Part shown: positions 36,372-44,891 of the stretch, one piece after another
Numbering within the stretch: position 1 is the first letter of the stretch
How the letters are laid out: every line of letters starts with the position of its first letter
Source of the DNA: Kribbella voronezhensis
Lineage (GTDB): Bacteria > Actinomycetota > Actinomycetes > Propionibacteriales > Kribbellaceae
Length of the DNA: 64,000 nucleotides
Assembly: GCF_004365175.1 (NCBI RefSeq)
Contig: NZ_SOCE01000001.1
Location: 1,909,154-1,973,153 of the forward strand
Reading direction: 5' to 3'
Translations under genes and position numbers: made by a program
The notes under the pieces: generated by a model
Seen by the model: only the letters and a program-made list of their open reading frames with translations
The model's database searches: none
What the model was told of the DNA's origin: nothing

Positions 36372-36950
36372 ATGGCTCGGGCGTTGATTGTGGTGGATGT
36401 GCAGAACGACTTCTGCGAAGGCGGCAGCCTGGCGGTCGGCGGCGGGGCGGATGTGGCTTTCAGGATCGGCACCCTGCTGCACGAGTGGCACGAGGCCGAG
36501 CCGGGCGAGCACAAGTACTCTTACGTCGTGGCCACCCGGGATCACCACGTCGACCCGGGCGACCACTTCTCGGCGACGCCCGACTTCGTGAACTCCTGGC
36601 CGCGGCACTGCGTCGCCGGCACCGACGGCGTCGGCTTCCACCCGAATCTCGACCCGCAGCCGTTCGACGCGATCTTCGACAAGGGCGAGTATGCCGCGGC
36701 GTACTCCGGCTTCGAAGGCAAGTCCCAGGAGGGCGCCGGCCTGGCCGCCTGGTTGCGGGACAAGGGCGTCACCGAGGTGGACGTCTGCGGTATCGCCACC
36801 GACTACTGCGTCCGCGCCACCGCCCTCGACGCCAACAACGAAGGCTTCCGTACGACGGTGCTGGCCGGCCTCACCGCCGGGGTCGCCCCGGCCAGCACCC
36901 AACAAGCCCTCCTCGACCTCCGCGCCGCCGGCGTCACGGTCACCACCTGA
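36372..36950 (+). CDS. pncA: nicotinamidase/pyrazinamidase
   Basis: 192 residues. The catalytic triad is Asp9 (VVDVQNDF), Lys104 (FDKGEY) and Cys146 (CGIATDYCV). The metal site Asp57-His59-His65 (TRDHHVDPGDHF) matches PncA. It hydrolyses nicotinamide to nicotinate for NAD salvage and would activate pyrazinamide. The ATG is behind GAAGGAG. It diverges from the TauE gene. pncB, the next step, is about 12 kb away in this window. Confidence 0.94.
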   Translation: MARALIVVDVQNDFCEGGSLAVGGGADVAFRIGTLLHEWHEAEPGEHKYSYVVATRDHHVDPGDHFSATPDFVNSWPRHCVAGTDGVGFHPNLDPQPFDAIFDKGEYAAAYSGFEGKSQEGAGLAAWLRDKGVTEVDVCGIATDYCVRATALDANNEGFRTTVLAGLTAGVAPASTQQALLDLRAAGVTVTT

Positions 36951-37087
36951 GACAACTTGCCTGCGGCAACCGGCGACGGCGACCGTGGTCACGACCGTCC
37001 ACAGGGACCTGGTCGGTAGGGCGTGCTGGGGTTGTCCGAGCGTTTGCCTTGTACTGGCAGGGTCAGGCTGGGGCCGCCGCGCCCGGG

Positions 37088-37093
37088 CATACT
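37088..37093 (+). promoter_or_regulatory. -10 element of leaderless XRE gene
   Basis: CATACT followed by 7 bp and the ATG at 37101, with no ribosome-binding site. Confidence 0.4.
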
Positions 37094-37100
37094 GGCCGTT

Positions 37101-37973
37101 ATGGAGAGACCTGCTGAATTGGGCGAATTCCTCCGCACGCGGCGCGCACGGCTGCAGCCGTCAGCCGTCGGCCTGACCTCCTACGGCGCGCGCCGGGTCC
37201 CCGGTCTGCGCCGGGAGGAACTGGCCCAGCTGGCCGGCGTCAGCGTCGCCTACTACACCCGGCTCGAGCAGGGCCAGAGCCAGAACGCCTCCGACGACGT
37301 CCTCGACGCCATCGCCCGCGCCCTGCAACTCAGCGACGACGAGACGACACACCTGCGCAATCTCGCCCGGCCGACCCGCCGCCAACGCCGTACGCCGGGC
37401 AGGCCCGAGACCGCGCGACCGGCGACCAGGCAGCTGATCGAGGCCATCGACGGGATCGCGGCCGTGGTGATGGACCGGCGCAGCGACGTGCTGGCCTGGA
37501 ACGACCTGGGCCACCAACTGCTGGCGGGCCACTACGAGGCCGACAGCCCGTACTCCGCGGAGACCCGGCCCAATCTGACCAGGATGCTGTTCCTCGACCC
37601 GCACACGCGGGAGCTCTACGCGCGCTGGGACGAGGAGGCGAAGCGATCGGTCGCGTCGTTGCGACTGATCGCGGGCCGGCATCCGAACGACCTGCACCTG
37701 GCCGAGCTGATCGGTGAGCTCTCGATGAAGAGCAGCGAGTTCACCGAACTCTGGTCGCGGCACCCGGTGGTCAACTGCACCTTCGGCACGAAGCAGTTCC
37801 AGCACCCGGCCGTCGGTCGGCTCGAGCTCTCCTTCGAAGTCGCCCAGCTCCCCGACGACTCGGCGCACCGCATCCTGATGTACAGCGCCCAGCCCGGTAC
37901 GCCGTCCGATGCCGCGCTGCGGTTGCTCCCGGCAGGCAGGCATGAGGTGGACTCCTCCCCCAGGCGGCCCTGA
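37101..37973 (+). CDS. XRE/MmyB-like transcriptional regulator
   Basis: 290 residues from ATG 37101. The N-terminal helix-turn-helix of the MmyB group reads LGEFLRTRRARLQP..GARRVPGLRREELAQLAGVSVAYYTRLEQGQ. Residues about 105-280 are the MmyB-like ligand-binding domain (VVMDRRSDVLAWNDLGHQLL, HPVVNCTFGTKQFQHPAVGRLELSFEVAQLP). Such regulators usually control an adjacent transporter or short-chain dehydrogenase. Here an MFS exporter gene follows on the same strand after 234 bp containing a palindrome. A second member lies at 63237. Confidence 0.9.
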   Translation: MERPAELGEFLRTRRARLQPSAVGLTSYGARRVPGLRREELAQLAGVSVAYYTRLEQGQSQNASDDVLDAIARALQLSDDETTHLRNLARPTRRQRRTPGRPETARPATRQLIEAIDGIAAVVMDRRSDVLAWNDLGHQLLAGHYEADSPYSAETRPNLTRMLFLDPHTRELYARWDEEAKRSVASLRLIAGRHPNDLHLAELIGELSMKSSEFTELWSRHPVVNCTFGTKQFQHPAVGRLELSFEVAQLPDDSAHRILMYSAQPGTPSDAALRLLPAGRHEVDSSPRRP

Positions 37974-38080
37974 TCAGGCCAGTTCGTTGGACCGCTTGTG
38001 GCGGGAGTAGTCGGTTGTGCCGGCTGTCGGCCATGTCGTTGTCCGGGTAGTCGGGGCAGCGCGCGTCCGCGCCCGTGACT

Positions 38081-38093
38081 CCAGAACGTCTGG
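38081..38093. promoter_or_regulatory. palindrome upstream of MFS gene, candidate XRE operator
   Basis: CCAGA-ACG-TCTGG, 114 bp before the MFS start. It shares its CCAG/CTGG ends with the palindrome beside the other MmyB-like gene (63184-63204). Confidence 0.4.
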
Positions 38094-38207
38094 CTGTCCC
38101 TAGGAGTGGTACGCAAGCCGGTGGTGGGCAGGACAGGGGCCTGGTTGGTCGGTGCCGGGGCCGGGATCGTGCAGGTAGGAGCAAGTCCGACAGAGAGGAT
38201 CACCTGC

Positions 38208-39674
38208 ATGTCCACCGTTGAAGAAGGCACCCCGCCCGACCTCGACACCGTGAGCGTTCCCGGCGCCCAACTGACGGGCCGGCAGCGGCTGGCGCTGGTG
38301 TTGTTGCTGACGGCGAGTTTCACCCTCGCCGTCGACTTCTCGATCCTGAACGTCACGCTGCCTACGATCGGCGCCGACGTCGGCTTCACCCTGCAGAACC
38401 TGCAGTGGATCGCCACGGCGTTCGCCCTCTGCGCCGCGGGCTTCACCCTGTTGTTCGGCCGGGTCGCCGATCTCTTCGGCCGCCGCCGGCTGTTCCTGAC
38501 CGGGATGGCGCTGCTCGGCGTTGCCTCACTCGTCGGCGGGATCTCCACCTCGCCGGCGATGTTGCTCTCGGCCCGGGTCGCTCAGGGCCTGGCGACCGCC
38601 GCGGTCACTCCGGCCGCGCTGTCGTTGCTGACCACTTCCTTCCCGGAGGGCAGGCTGCGGGAGAAGGCGCTCGGCCTGAACGGCGCGCTGATGGCGGCGG
38701 GCTTCACCACCGGCGCGATCCTCGGTGGTGTGCTCACCGACCTGCTGAGCTGGCGCTGGGCCTTCTTCATCAACGTCCCGGTCGCCGTCGGCGTCCTGGT
38801 GCTCGCCCCGATGGCGCTGTCGGAGAGCCGCCCGGCCGAGCGGCCGAAGCTCGACGTACCGGGTGCGGTCTCGGTGACGCTGGGGCTGCTCGCGGTCGTG
38901 TTCGGCCTGACCAGGGCCGGCGAGACGTCCTGGACCGATTCGGCCGCCCTCGGCTCGCTGGTCGCCGGCGTCGTCCTGCTGGCCGTCTTCTGGGTCGTCG
39001 AGCAGAAGGTCGCGGCGCCGCTGGTACCGGTCGCGATCCTGCGCCGGGCGAACGTCGGCTGGGGCAACTTCGCCGGCCTGCTGGCCTTCGTCACCGAGAC
39101 CTCGCTGGTCTTCCTGCTCACCCTGTACCTGCAGAAGACACTCGGCTTCACCCCGCTCGCGGCGGGACTGTCCTTCGCCGTCCTCGGAGCGGGCACCGTG
39201 ATCGGCGGCATGATCGCGCCTCGCGTGATCGGCCGCGCCGGCGCGAAGAGCGCGATCGTGATCGGATTCCTGCTCCAGGCCATCGCCACCCTTTCGCTGG
39301 TGCTGCTGGGCCAGGACCCGGCCTGGATGACGTTACTGCTGGTCGCGACCTTCGTCGGCGGTGTCGCCAACCTGATCGCGATCGTCGGCTTCATGGTCAC
39401 CGCGACCACCGGCCTGCCGGACGCCGAGCAGGGCCTGGCGACAGGCCTGGCCACGATGAGCCAGCAGGTCGGTATCACGATGGGCATCCCGATCATGAGT
39501 GCGATCGCCACCGCCCGGGTCAACTCGCTCGGCGGCGAGAACCCGGCCACGGTCCTCAGCGGCATCACCACCGCGATCTGGGTCAACACCGGGCTCTGCC
39601 TGATCGCTGCCGCGCTGGTCGCCGTGTTCCTGCGGCGAGGCAGGTCCACCAGCGCGGCCGCGACAATCCACTGA
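38208..39674 (+). CDS. MFS drug/proton antiporter, DHA2 (14-TM) type
   Basis: 488 residues from ATG 38208 behind AGAGAGGA. Fourteen predicted membrane helices. Family motifs are present: VDFSILNVTLPTIGADVG in helix 1 and the loop 2-3 motif GRVADLFGRRRLFLTG. Motif C (GAILGGVLTD) of antiporters is also present. It probably exports drugs or metabolites with proton exchange. The preceding MmyB-like regulator is the likely controller. The substrate is not deducible. Confidence 0.9.
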   Translation: MSTVEEGTPPDLDTVSVPGAQLTGRQRLALVLLLTASFTLAVDFSILNVTLPTIGADVGFTLQNLQWIATAFALCAAGFTLLFGRVADLFGRRRLFLTGMALLGVASLVGGISTSPAMLLSARVAQGLATAAVTPAALSLLTTSFPEGRLREKALGLNGALMAAGFTTGAILGGVLTDLLSWRWAFFINVPVAVGVLVLAPMALSESRPAERPKLDVPGAVSVTLGLLAVVFGLTRAGETSWTDSAALGSLVAGVVLLAVFWVVEQKVAAPLVPVAILRRANVGWGNFAGLLAFVTETSLVFLLTLYLQKTLGFTPLAAGLSFAVLGAGTVIGGMIAPRVIGRAGAKSAIVIGFLLQAIATLSLVLLGQDPAWMTLLLVATFVGGVANLIAIVGFMVTATTGLPDAEQGLATGLATMSQQVGITMGIPIMSAIATARVNSLGGENPATVLSGITTAIWVNTGLCLIAAALVAVFLRRGRSTSAAATIH

Positions 39675-39696
39675 GCGTGGCGGCCTACTGACTTGC

Positions 39697-41547
39697 TCAG
39701 GCGGTGACCACGATCGGGGCGCCGTTGGAGGTGAGGGACCAGTCGGTGGTGTGGAAGGTGGACGGGTTGACCTCGCCGGTGGCGGTGACGTAGTCGATCA
39801 TCAACTGGCGGATCTCCACCTGGCGGTTGTAGACGACCGGGGCTGTCTTGACGTGCGGGAAGTTGCCGCCGCCGGACTGGCGGTAGTTGTTCACCGCGAC
39901 GACGAACTGCTGATCGGCCGTCACCGGCGCACCGCCGTACGTCAGACCGGTGATCCTTGATCCGGCCGGCTTGGCGATGTCGATGGTGTAGGCGAGCGGC
40001 TTGGTGAGGCCGCCCATGATGTCGTAGTTGTAGTCGGGCGTGCCGTTCGGCGCCGTCGGCGTCACCGCGTTCGTCACCTGGTCGGCCTGGAACGGGCCGG
40101 GACCACTGACCTGCTTGAAGTACGACGCGGAGAACTCCAGGTAGTCGGTGATCTGAGCGCCCGTCATCGTCACCGCGAGGAGGGTGTTGTCGAAGATGTA
40201 CAGCCCCGCCACGTCGCGCACGGAGACGTCACCGGCCGGGATCGCCGCCGCACGGTTGAACGGTGCCGCGATGGCCAGCACAGGCAGCGCGGCCTGCGGC
40301 GTACCGGCGAGTGCCTTGCTGACGGCGTCGGCCTGGATGAAGTTGACGAAGTCGAGCGCCGCGGTGTCCTCCCAGGGCGCGGTCGCCGCGGACATCGCCT
40401 CGGTACAGGTACCGATCTTCGCGTTCACATAGCCGATGACCTTGTCGTGATCGGCCTGCAGCAGGCTGATGACGTGCGGGTCGGCCTCGACGGTGTTGGC
40501 GTTCAGCACCTGGCTGTGCCGGCCGACGACCTTCCAGCAACCGTGCTGCTTCTGCAGGTCGAGGTCGATCAGCGACAGCCGCATACCCCACTTGAGCGGC
40601 TCGGTCAGCACGACCTGCTGCCCGGTGACCTTGTTGGTGACGAGCCGCTCCGGAATCTCCAGGTGCGCGTGCCCGACCAGTACGGCGTCGATGCCAGGGA
40701 CCGTCTCCGCCATCAGCACCGAGGCGTTCTCCGGCACCGGCAACGCGTCGCCGTACGACGAGGAGAGGTCCATCCCCGAGTGCGCCGCCACGATCACCAC
40801 GTCCGCACCGGCCGCGCGGACCCGCGGCACCCACAGCTTGGCCAGCTCGACGATCCCGCCGAACTTGATCTTGTTCTCGACGTTCGCCTTGTCCCAGATC
40901 GCGATGCCGGGGTTGGTCAGACCGAGGATGCCGACCGTGATCGGCCGCTCGCCCGGCACGTGCACACGCTTCAGCACGTACGGCGGGAAGACCGGCAACC
41001 CGGTGCTCCAGTCCTGCGCGTTCGCACCGAGCAGCGGGAACTTCAGCTGCTGCTGGAACTTCCGCAGGATGTCGAGCCCGTAGTTGAACTCGTGGTTGCC
41101 GAGCGCGGCGGCGTCGTACCCGATCGCGTTCATCGCGGCCGCCATCGGGTGGACGTGACCGCCGGTGATCGGCTGGATCTTGGCGAAGTAGTAGGCGAGC
41201 GGGGTGCCCTGGATGGTGTCACCGGCGTCGAGCATCAACGGGGCCGGCGTACGGCGCTCGGCCGCGATCCGCTCGCGGACCGCCTTGACCAGGGTGGAGA
41301 TCTTGGCCAGCCCGATGTCGTTGTGCGCGGTGTCGTCGTACTCGGCGTTCTTGAAGTAGTCCCAGTTGAAGACGTTGCCGTGCAGGTCGGTGGTGCCCAT
41401 CACGCTCAGCCGGATCGTTTTCGGCTGGTGGCCGGGCGTACCGGCGTACGCGGGGACTGCCTGGAAGCCGGCCGCGGCGAGTGCCGTCGCGGCGGCGCCC
41501 CCGATCACCGTGCGCCTGCCGATCGTCGAAGAGTCACCGTTGTCCAT
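39697..41547 (-). CDS. secreted 5'-nucleotidase/2',3'-cyclic phosphodiesterase
   Basis: 616 residues from ATG 41547 behind GAGGCAG; an upstream open extension is not coding. A twin-arginine signal (TIGRRTVIGGAAATALAAAGF..AYAG) exports it folded. The metallophosphatase domain (about 55-340) has GTTDLHGN, LDAGDTIQGT, GNHEFNYG, VIVAAHSGMD and VGHAHLEI for its two metals. The C-terminal 5'-nucleotidase domain follows (ALPVLAIAAPFN, VAGLYIFDNTLLAVTMTGAQITDYLE). It releases phosphate and nucleosides from extracellular nucleotides. It diverges from the polysaccharide deacetylase gene. Confidence 0.92.
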   Translation of the reverse strand: MDNGDSSTIGRRTVIGGAAATALAAAGFQAVPAYAGTPGHQPKTIRLSVMGTTDLHGNVFNWDYFKNAEYDDTAHNDIGLAKISTLVKAVRERIAAERRTPAPLMLDAGDTIQGTPLAYYFAKIQPITGGHVHPMAAAMNAIGYDAAALGNHEFNYGLDILRKFQQQLKFPLLGANAQDWSTGLPVFPPYVLKRVHVPGERPITVGILGLTNPGIAIWDKANVENKIKFGGIVELAKLWVPRVRAAGADVVIVAAHSGMDLSSSYGDALPVPENASVLMAETVPGIDAVLVGHAHLEIPERLVTNKVTGQQVVLTEPLKWGMRLSLIDLDLQKQHGCWKVVGRHSQVLNANTVEADPHVISLLQADHDKVIGYVNAKIGTCTEAMSAATAPWEDTAALDFVNFIQADAVSKALAGTPQAALPVLAIAAPFNRAAAIPAGDVSVRDVAGLYIFDNTLLAVTMTGAQITDYLEFSASYFKQVSGPGPFQADQVTNAVTPTAPNGTPDYNYDIMGGLTKPLAYTIDIAKPAGSRITGLTYGGAPVTADQQFVVAVNNYRQSGGGNFPHVKTAPVVYNRQVEIRQLMIDYVTATGEVNPSTFHTTDWSLTSNGAPIVVTA

Positions 41548-41640
41548 GTTCTGCCTCACGCGTCGTTGGGTTGTGGCTTCCAGCACGATACGGCCCGGCT
41601 GATTTTCCGATGGCCCTGCCCACGGGAGAGGATGCAATCC

Positions 41641-42399
41641 ATGACCTTGCCGCCCGGCAAACTCCTGTTCGCCGCCGTTCTCCTCTTCTCCGCCGTCCTC
41701 TCCCAGGCCGCGCGACCGGCCGAGCACCCGTCCGTACAGGCCGCCCCGTCCGTCCGCCCCGTCGCCCACGCCTCACTCACGCTCCCGGTCGACCAGCGAG
41801 TGAAGCCAGCGACCCGCAAGAACCAGCGCGTCAGCCAGCCCGGCTGGGACCTGAGCACGCACGGCGCGAAGGCCCTCTACCTGACCTTCGACGACGGACC
41901 GCACCCGATCTACACGCCGCAGGTGCTGAGCGTCCTGGCCAGGCACCACGCCCTGGCCACCTTCTTCGTGCTCGGCCGCGAGGTCGCCGCGCACCCGCAA
42001 CTGGTCGAGACGACCCGGGCCGCGGGGCACCACATCGGCAACCACACCTGGGACCACCCGATGCTCACCCACCTGACCGAGGCCCGGATCCGGCAGGAGA
42101 TCTCCAGCGGGGTGAAGTCGCGCTGCTTCCGGCCGCCCTACCGGGACACGAACAAGGTGGTGGCGGCGATCGCCGCGTCGTACCACTTCCACCAGATCCT
42201 CTGGGACGTCGACACCAACGACTGGAAGAAGCCCGGCGCTGCCGCGATCGAACGCGCGATCCTGCGCGGAGCCCGCCCCGGCGCGATCATCTTGATGCAC
42301 GACGGCGGCGGCAACCGCACGCAGACCGTCGCCGCCCTCGACCGAGCGCTGACGAAGCTGTCCGCCCAGGGCTACTCGTTCCGCCCCTTACCCTGTTGA
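41641..42399 (+). CDS. secreted polysaccharide deacetylase (NodB domain)
   Basis: 252 residues from ATG 41641, 9 bp after GGGAGAGG; an in-frame ATG at 41632 overlaps that site and is less likely. A signal peptide of about 23 residues and a linker are followed by the NodB fold: LTFDDGPHP (metal Asp), NHTWDHP (metal His pair), RPPYRD and the C-terminal LMHDGGGN. It removes acetyl groups from peptidoglycan GlcNAc/MurNAc, chitin or a similar polymer. Its stop overlaps that of the converging gene by 12 bp. Confidence 0.9.
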   Translation: MTLPPGKLLFAAVLLFSAVLSQAARPAEHPSVQAAPSVRPVAHASLTLPVDQRVKPATRKNQRVSQPGWDLSTHGAKALYLTFDDGPHPIYTPQVLSVLARHHALATFFVLGREVAAHPQLVETTRAAGHHIGNHTWDHPMLTHLTEARIRQEISSGVKSRCFRPPYRDTNKVVAAIAASYHFHQILWDVDTNDWKKPGAAAIERAILRGARPGAIILMHDGGGNRTQTVAALDRALTKLSAQGYSFRPLPC

Positions 42400-43008
42400 G
42401 ACGCCTGCCTTGCCGTCGGAGAAGTGCTTCAGGGCTTGGTCGATGACGTGCAGCGGCTGATCCAGGGCCTTGACCAGATACAGCCCGGTCGGCTTCAGTA
42501 ACGGGCTCGGCTTGACCAGCGCCCTGACCGCCGGCTGATCCAGCCCGCGTACTCCGGCCGTGGTGGCCGCGATCCCCGGCGCCAGCTCCAGTTGCAGCAC
42601 GAACTGCCCGAACACCTTCTCCTGCTTGAATCCGCGAATGGTGGCCCAAGGCAACGACACCGGGTACGGCGCGCCGTCGCACGCCAGCTCCAGGCCCTTC
42701 GCCGACATCCGGAACGCCACCGGCGGCAGTTCGTACTGGGCATTCCAGCGCCGCCGCTCAGCGTCCAGCCGCAGCGCCTGCGCCGTACTGGCCACCAGCG
42801 GCAGCATGCTCGCCATCAGCAGCAACGCGAACGGCCACAGCCCCGAGCCGCGGAACGCGAGCAGCGCGTACACCGCCACAACGATGCCCACGGCACCGAT
42901 CCCGACGGTGATCCAGGCGCCGCGCCGAAGCCCTCGCCGCACCACCTCCCGCCGCGCGAGCACCGCGTCCCGATCGATGCCCACGACGAACGCCTGCTCC
43001 GCTTCCAT
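42388..43008 (-). CDS. membrane protein with PH/YcxB-like C-terminal domain
   Basis: 206 residues. A basic N terminus (RREVVRRGLRRGAW) and two membrane helices (about 31-53 and 57-76) are followed by a soluble beta-rich domain (PVAFRMSAKGLELACDGAPYPVSLPWATIRGFKQEKVFGQFVLQLEL) reminiscent of bacterial PH/YcxB domains. Function is unknown. It ends inside the last codons of the polysaccharide deacetylase gene. Confidence 0.75.
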   Translation of the reverse strand: MEAEQAFVVGIDRDAVLARREVVRRGLRRGAWITVGIGAVGIVVAVYALLAFRGSGLWPFALLLMASMLPLVASTAQALRLDAERRRWNAQYELPPVAFRMSAKGLELACDGAPYPVSLPWATIRGFKQEKVFGQFVLQLELAPGIAATTAGVRGLDQPAVRALVKPSPLLKPTGLYLVKALDQPLHVIDQALKHFSDGKAGVSTG

Positions 43009-43041
43009 CCCCCAAGCCTCTCAGCCGACAGGGGCGCGCGA

Positions 43042-43935
43042 TCAGCCGGTGACGGCGTGGTGGGTCTTGACCGGCTTCGGCACCGGGGCCGGCGGAACGT
43101 TGCCCGGCTCGGTCGGCTGCGGGATCGTCGGCTGGTGCGTCGGCTTCGGCGTGGGCTTCGCGGCCGGCTTGGCGCAGGTCGCGGAGGCGAGCTTGATCAC
43201 TTCGGCGCCGTTTCCGAGGTCGATCGTCAACGCGGTGATCGTGAACGAGCCGTCCGAACCCTTCGTCTGCTCGTTCACCGTGATCTTGGCCAGCGGTGCC
43301 GCCGGGATCACCACGCTCTGCTTCGTGCTCGGAACGGCGATCTTCTGCCCGAGCAGCGTCAGCGAACCGATGTCGACCGCACCCGAATCACCCGTGCAGT
43401 AGACATTCACGCTGTCGATCGCCAGCAACGAACTCGGCGGCGTCAGCAGCAGGTTGCACAGGTCCGGCAGGTTCTTGACCGGCAGATCCTTCGTACTCAG
43501 CTTCGGCAGCGGCAACCCGAGATCCGGCAACGGCAACTCCGGGATCGGCAGATCGCCCGCGCCGGTCGCCGGCAACGTGGCGCACTTCTGTTTGAGCTCC
43601 GGCGGGATCTTGATCTGCTTGAGCAGGTCCGGCCCGACGGTGAGGTCGAAGAGTTCGACCGAGGCCGAGTCGTTTCCAGCGGAGACGTTCCCGGCCCGTA
43701 GCGCGATCAACGGGTTCTGCGGCAACTCGAGCGCCGCCGAGGTGTGCCGCTTCCCGTCCGGCGACTCGACGTACGGGGTCTTCGCCACCGGGACCTGTCC
43801 GGTCGCGGTGATCCCGTACGCCGACGAGGGCGTGCTGGCCGCAGTACCGGCTGGAGCGCTGGCAACCAGGCTGAACGTCACCACGCCGGCCACCGCCGCG
43901 ATGGTCAGGACGGTCGGTCCGAAGTGTCGTCGCAT
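43042..43935 (-). CDS. secreted choice-of-anchor-P-like surface protein
   Basis: 297 residues from ATG 43935, picked because GTGAGGAA lies 8-15 bp upstream. A GTG at 43968, which overlaps the upstream stop, would add 11 residues. Signal peptide MRRHFGPTVLTIAAVAGVVTFSLVASAPAG. The mature part has long beta-rich stretches with GSLTLLGQKIAVP and a Leu/Pro repeat (LPIPELPLPDLGLPLPKL). It ends in a Pro/Thr/Lys-rich tail, as in choice-of-anchor-P proteins. No enzyme motif. Coupled or near-coupled to the L,D-transpeptidase gene, suggesting a cell-wall role. Confidence 0.7.
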   Translation of the reverse strand: MRRHFGPTVLTIAAVAGVVTFSLVASAPAGTAASTPSSAYGITATGQVPVAKTPYVESPDGKRHTSAALELPQNPLIALRAGNVSAGNDSASVELFDLTVGPDLLKQIKIPPELKQKCATLPATGAGDLPIPELPLPDLGLPLPKLSTKDLPVKNLPDLCNLLLTPPSSLLAIDSVNVYCTGDSGAVDIGSLTLLGQKIAVPSTKQSVVIPAAPLAKITVNEQTKGSDGSFTITALTIDLGNGAEVIKLASATCAKPAAKPTPKPTHQPTIPQPTEPGNVPPAPVPKPVKTHHAVTG

Positions 43936-43964
43936 CTGCGCGTTCCTCACGTTGTCACCTGCTG

Positions 43965-44750
43965 TCACTTGCTATCGATCAGGACGAGGGTGCCGAGCGG
44001 CACCCGCTGAAGCTTGGCGAGCGCCGTACGAGGTACTCGCACGCAGCCGGCGCTGATGGCTGCCCCGAACACGTCCGGCCGCGGCCAGCCGTGGATCGCC
44101 ACGGTGCCCGGCCCGCCGCCGAAGGTGTCCAGGGTGGGACTGTGCGCGCCCAGCGGGAGCACCACCGGGGAGGCGGAGCGCGTCTTGTCGATGATGGAGC
44201 CGAGCAGGAAGGTCCGCCCGGGCGGCGTCGGGGTCGCCTTCGCGCCCACCCCGGCCTTCCATTCGCCGAGCCGCTTGCCTTGCTCGAACAACTCGATGGT
44301 CCGCGAACCGGTGTGCACGCGGATCTGGTACGCCGACGCCGCGCGATCCAGGTCCTCGTCCTGCAACCAGCCGGTCGACCGGTTCGGCCGCGACGGCAGC
44401 AGCACCCGCACCCACCCGTCAGCCTTCTCCACCACCGGCAGCCAGGTCGCCCCGAACTGATTCGGGGCGATCTTCGCGAACGCCTCCGCATCGGGCGCGG
44501 TGTAGAGCGCGGCCTCGGCCCGCGGATGGACGACGAGACCGTCGGTCCCCGCGTAAGGCTCCGGATCCAGCGGCGCGGACGCGATCGTCGTCTGCGTCGA
44601 GGACGCAGTCAGCGTGCTCAGGTCAACCGGCGGCAGCTCGTCGTGCTTGTTCCCCAGCACTCCAGCAACCGCCACCCCACCGAGCAACACGAGCACAGCC
44701 AGGGCCCCGATCGACCCACCACCCCGCTCACTCACCCGCGACCTACGCAT
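43965..44750 (-). CDS. L,D-transpeptidase (YkuD domain)
   Basis: 261 residues from ATG 44750, 8 bp after GGGGAG. One N-terminal membrane anchor (GALAVLVLLGGVAVAGVLG) is followed by a linker and an SH3-like segment (LYTAPDAEAFAKIAPN..WVRVLLPSRPNRSTGWL). The YkuD catalytic domain follows, with IHGWPRPDVFGAAISAGCVRV (His, then Ser-x-Gly-Cys-x-Arg). It forms 3-3 peptidoglycan cross-links or attaches proteins to the wall, outside the membrane. Its stop overlaps a GTG of the downstream surface-protein gene. Confidence 0.9.
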   Translation of the reverse strand: MRRSRVSERGGGSIGALAVLVLLGGVAVAGVLGNKHDELPPVDLSTLTASSTQTTIASAPLDPEPYAGTDGLVVHPRAEAALYTAPDAEAFAKIAPNQFGATWLPVVEKADGWVRVLLPSRPNRSTGWLQDEDLDRAASAYQIRVHTGSRTIELFEQGKRLGEWKAGVGAKATPTPPGRTFLLGSIIDKTRSASPVVLPLGAHSPTLDTFGGGPGTVAIHGWPRPDVFGAAISAGCVRVPRTALAKLQRVPLGTLVLIDSK

Positions 44751-44891
44751 CCGCCATGCTCCCCGTGACCTCACCACATGCCTGTCCGACGACGACAATA
44801 AGCCGTTCCGGACTAGCACGCCATGGCTAGTGACCCATGAGTAGTATTTTCTTCACCACTCCGAGTGACAACGCGCTGCCTTGGCTGGAAG

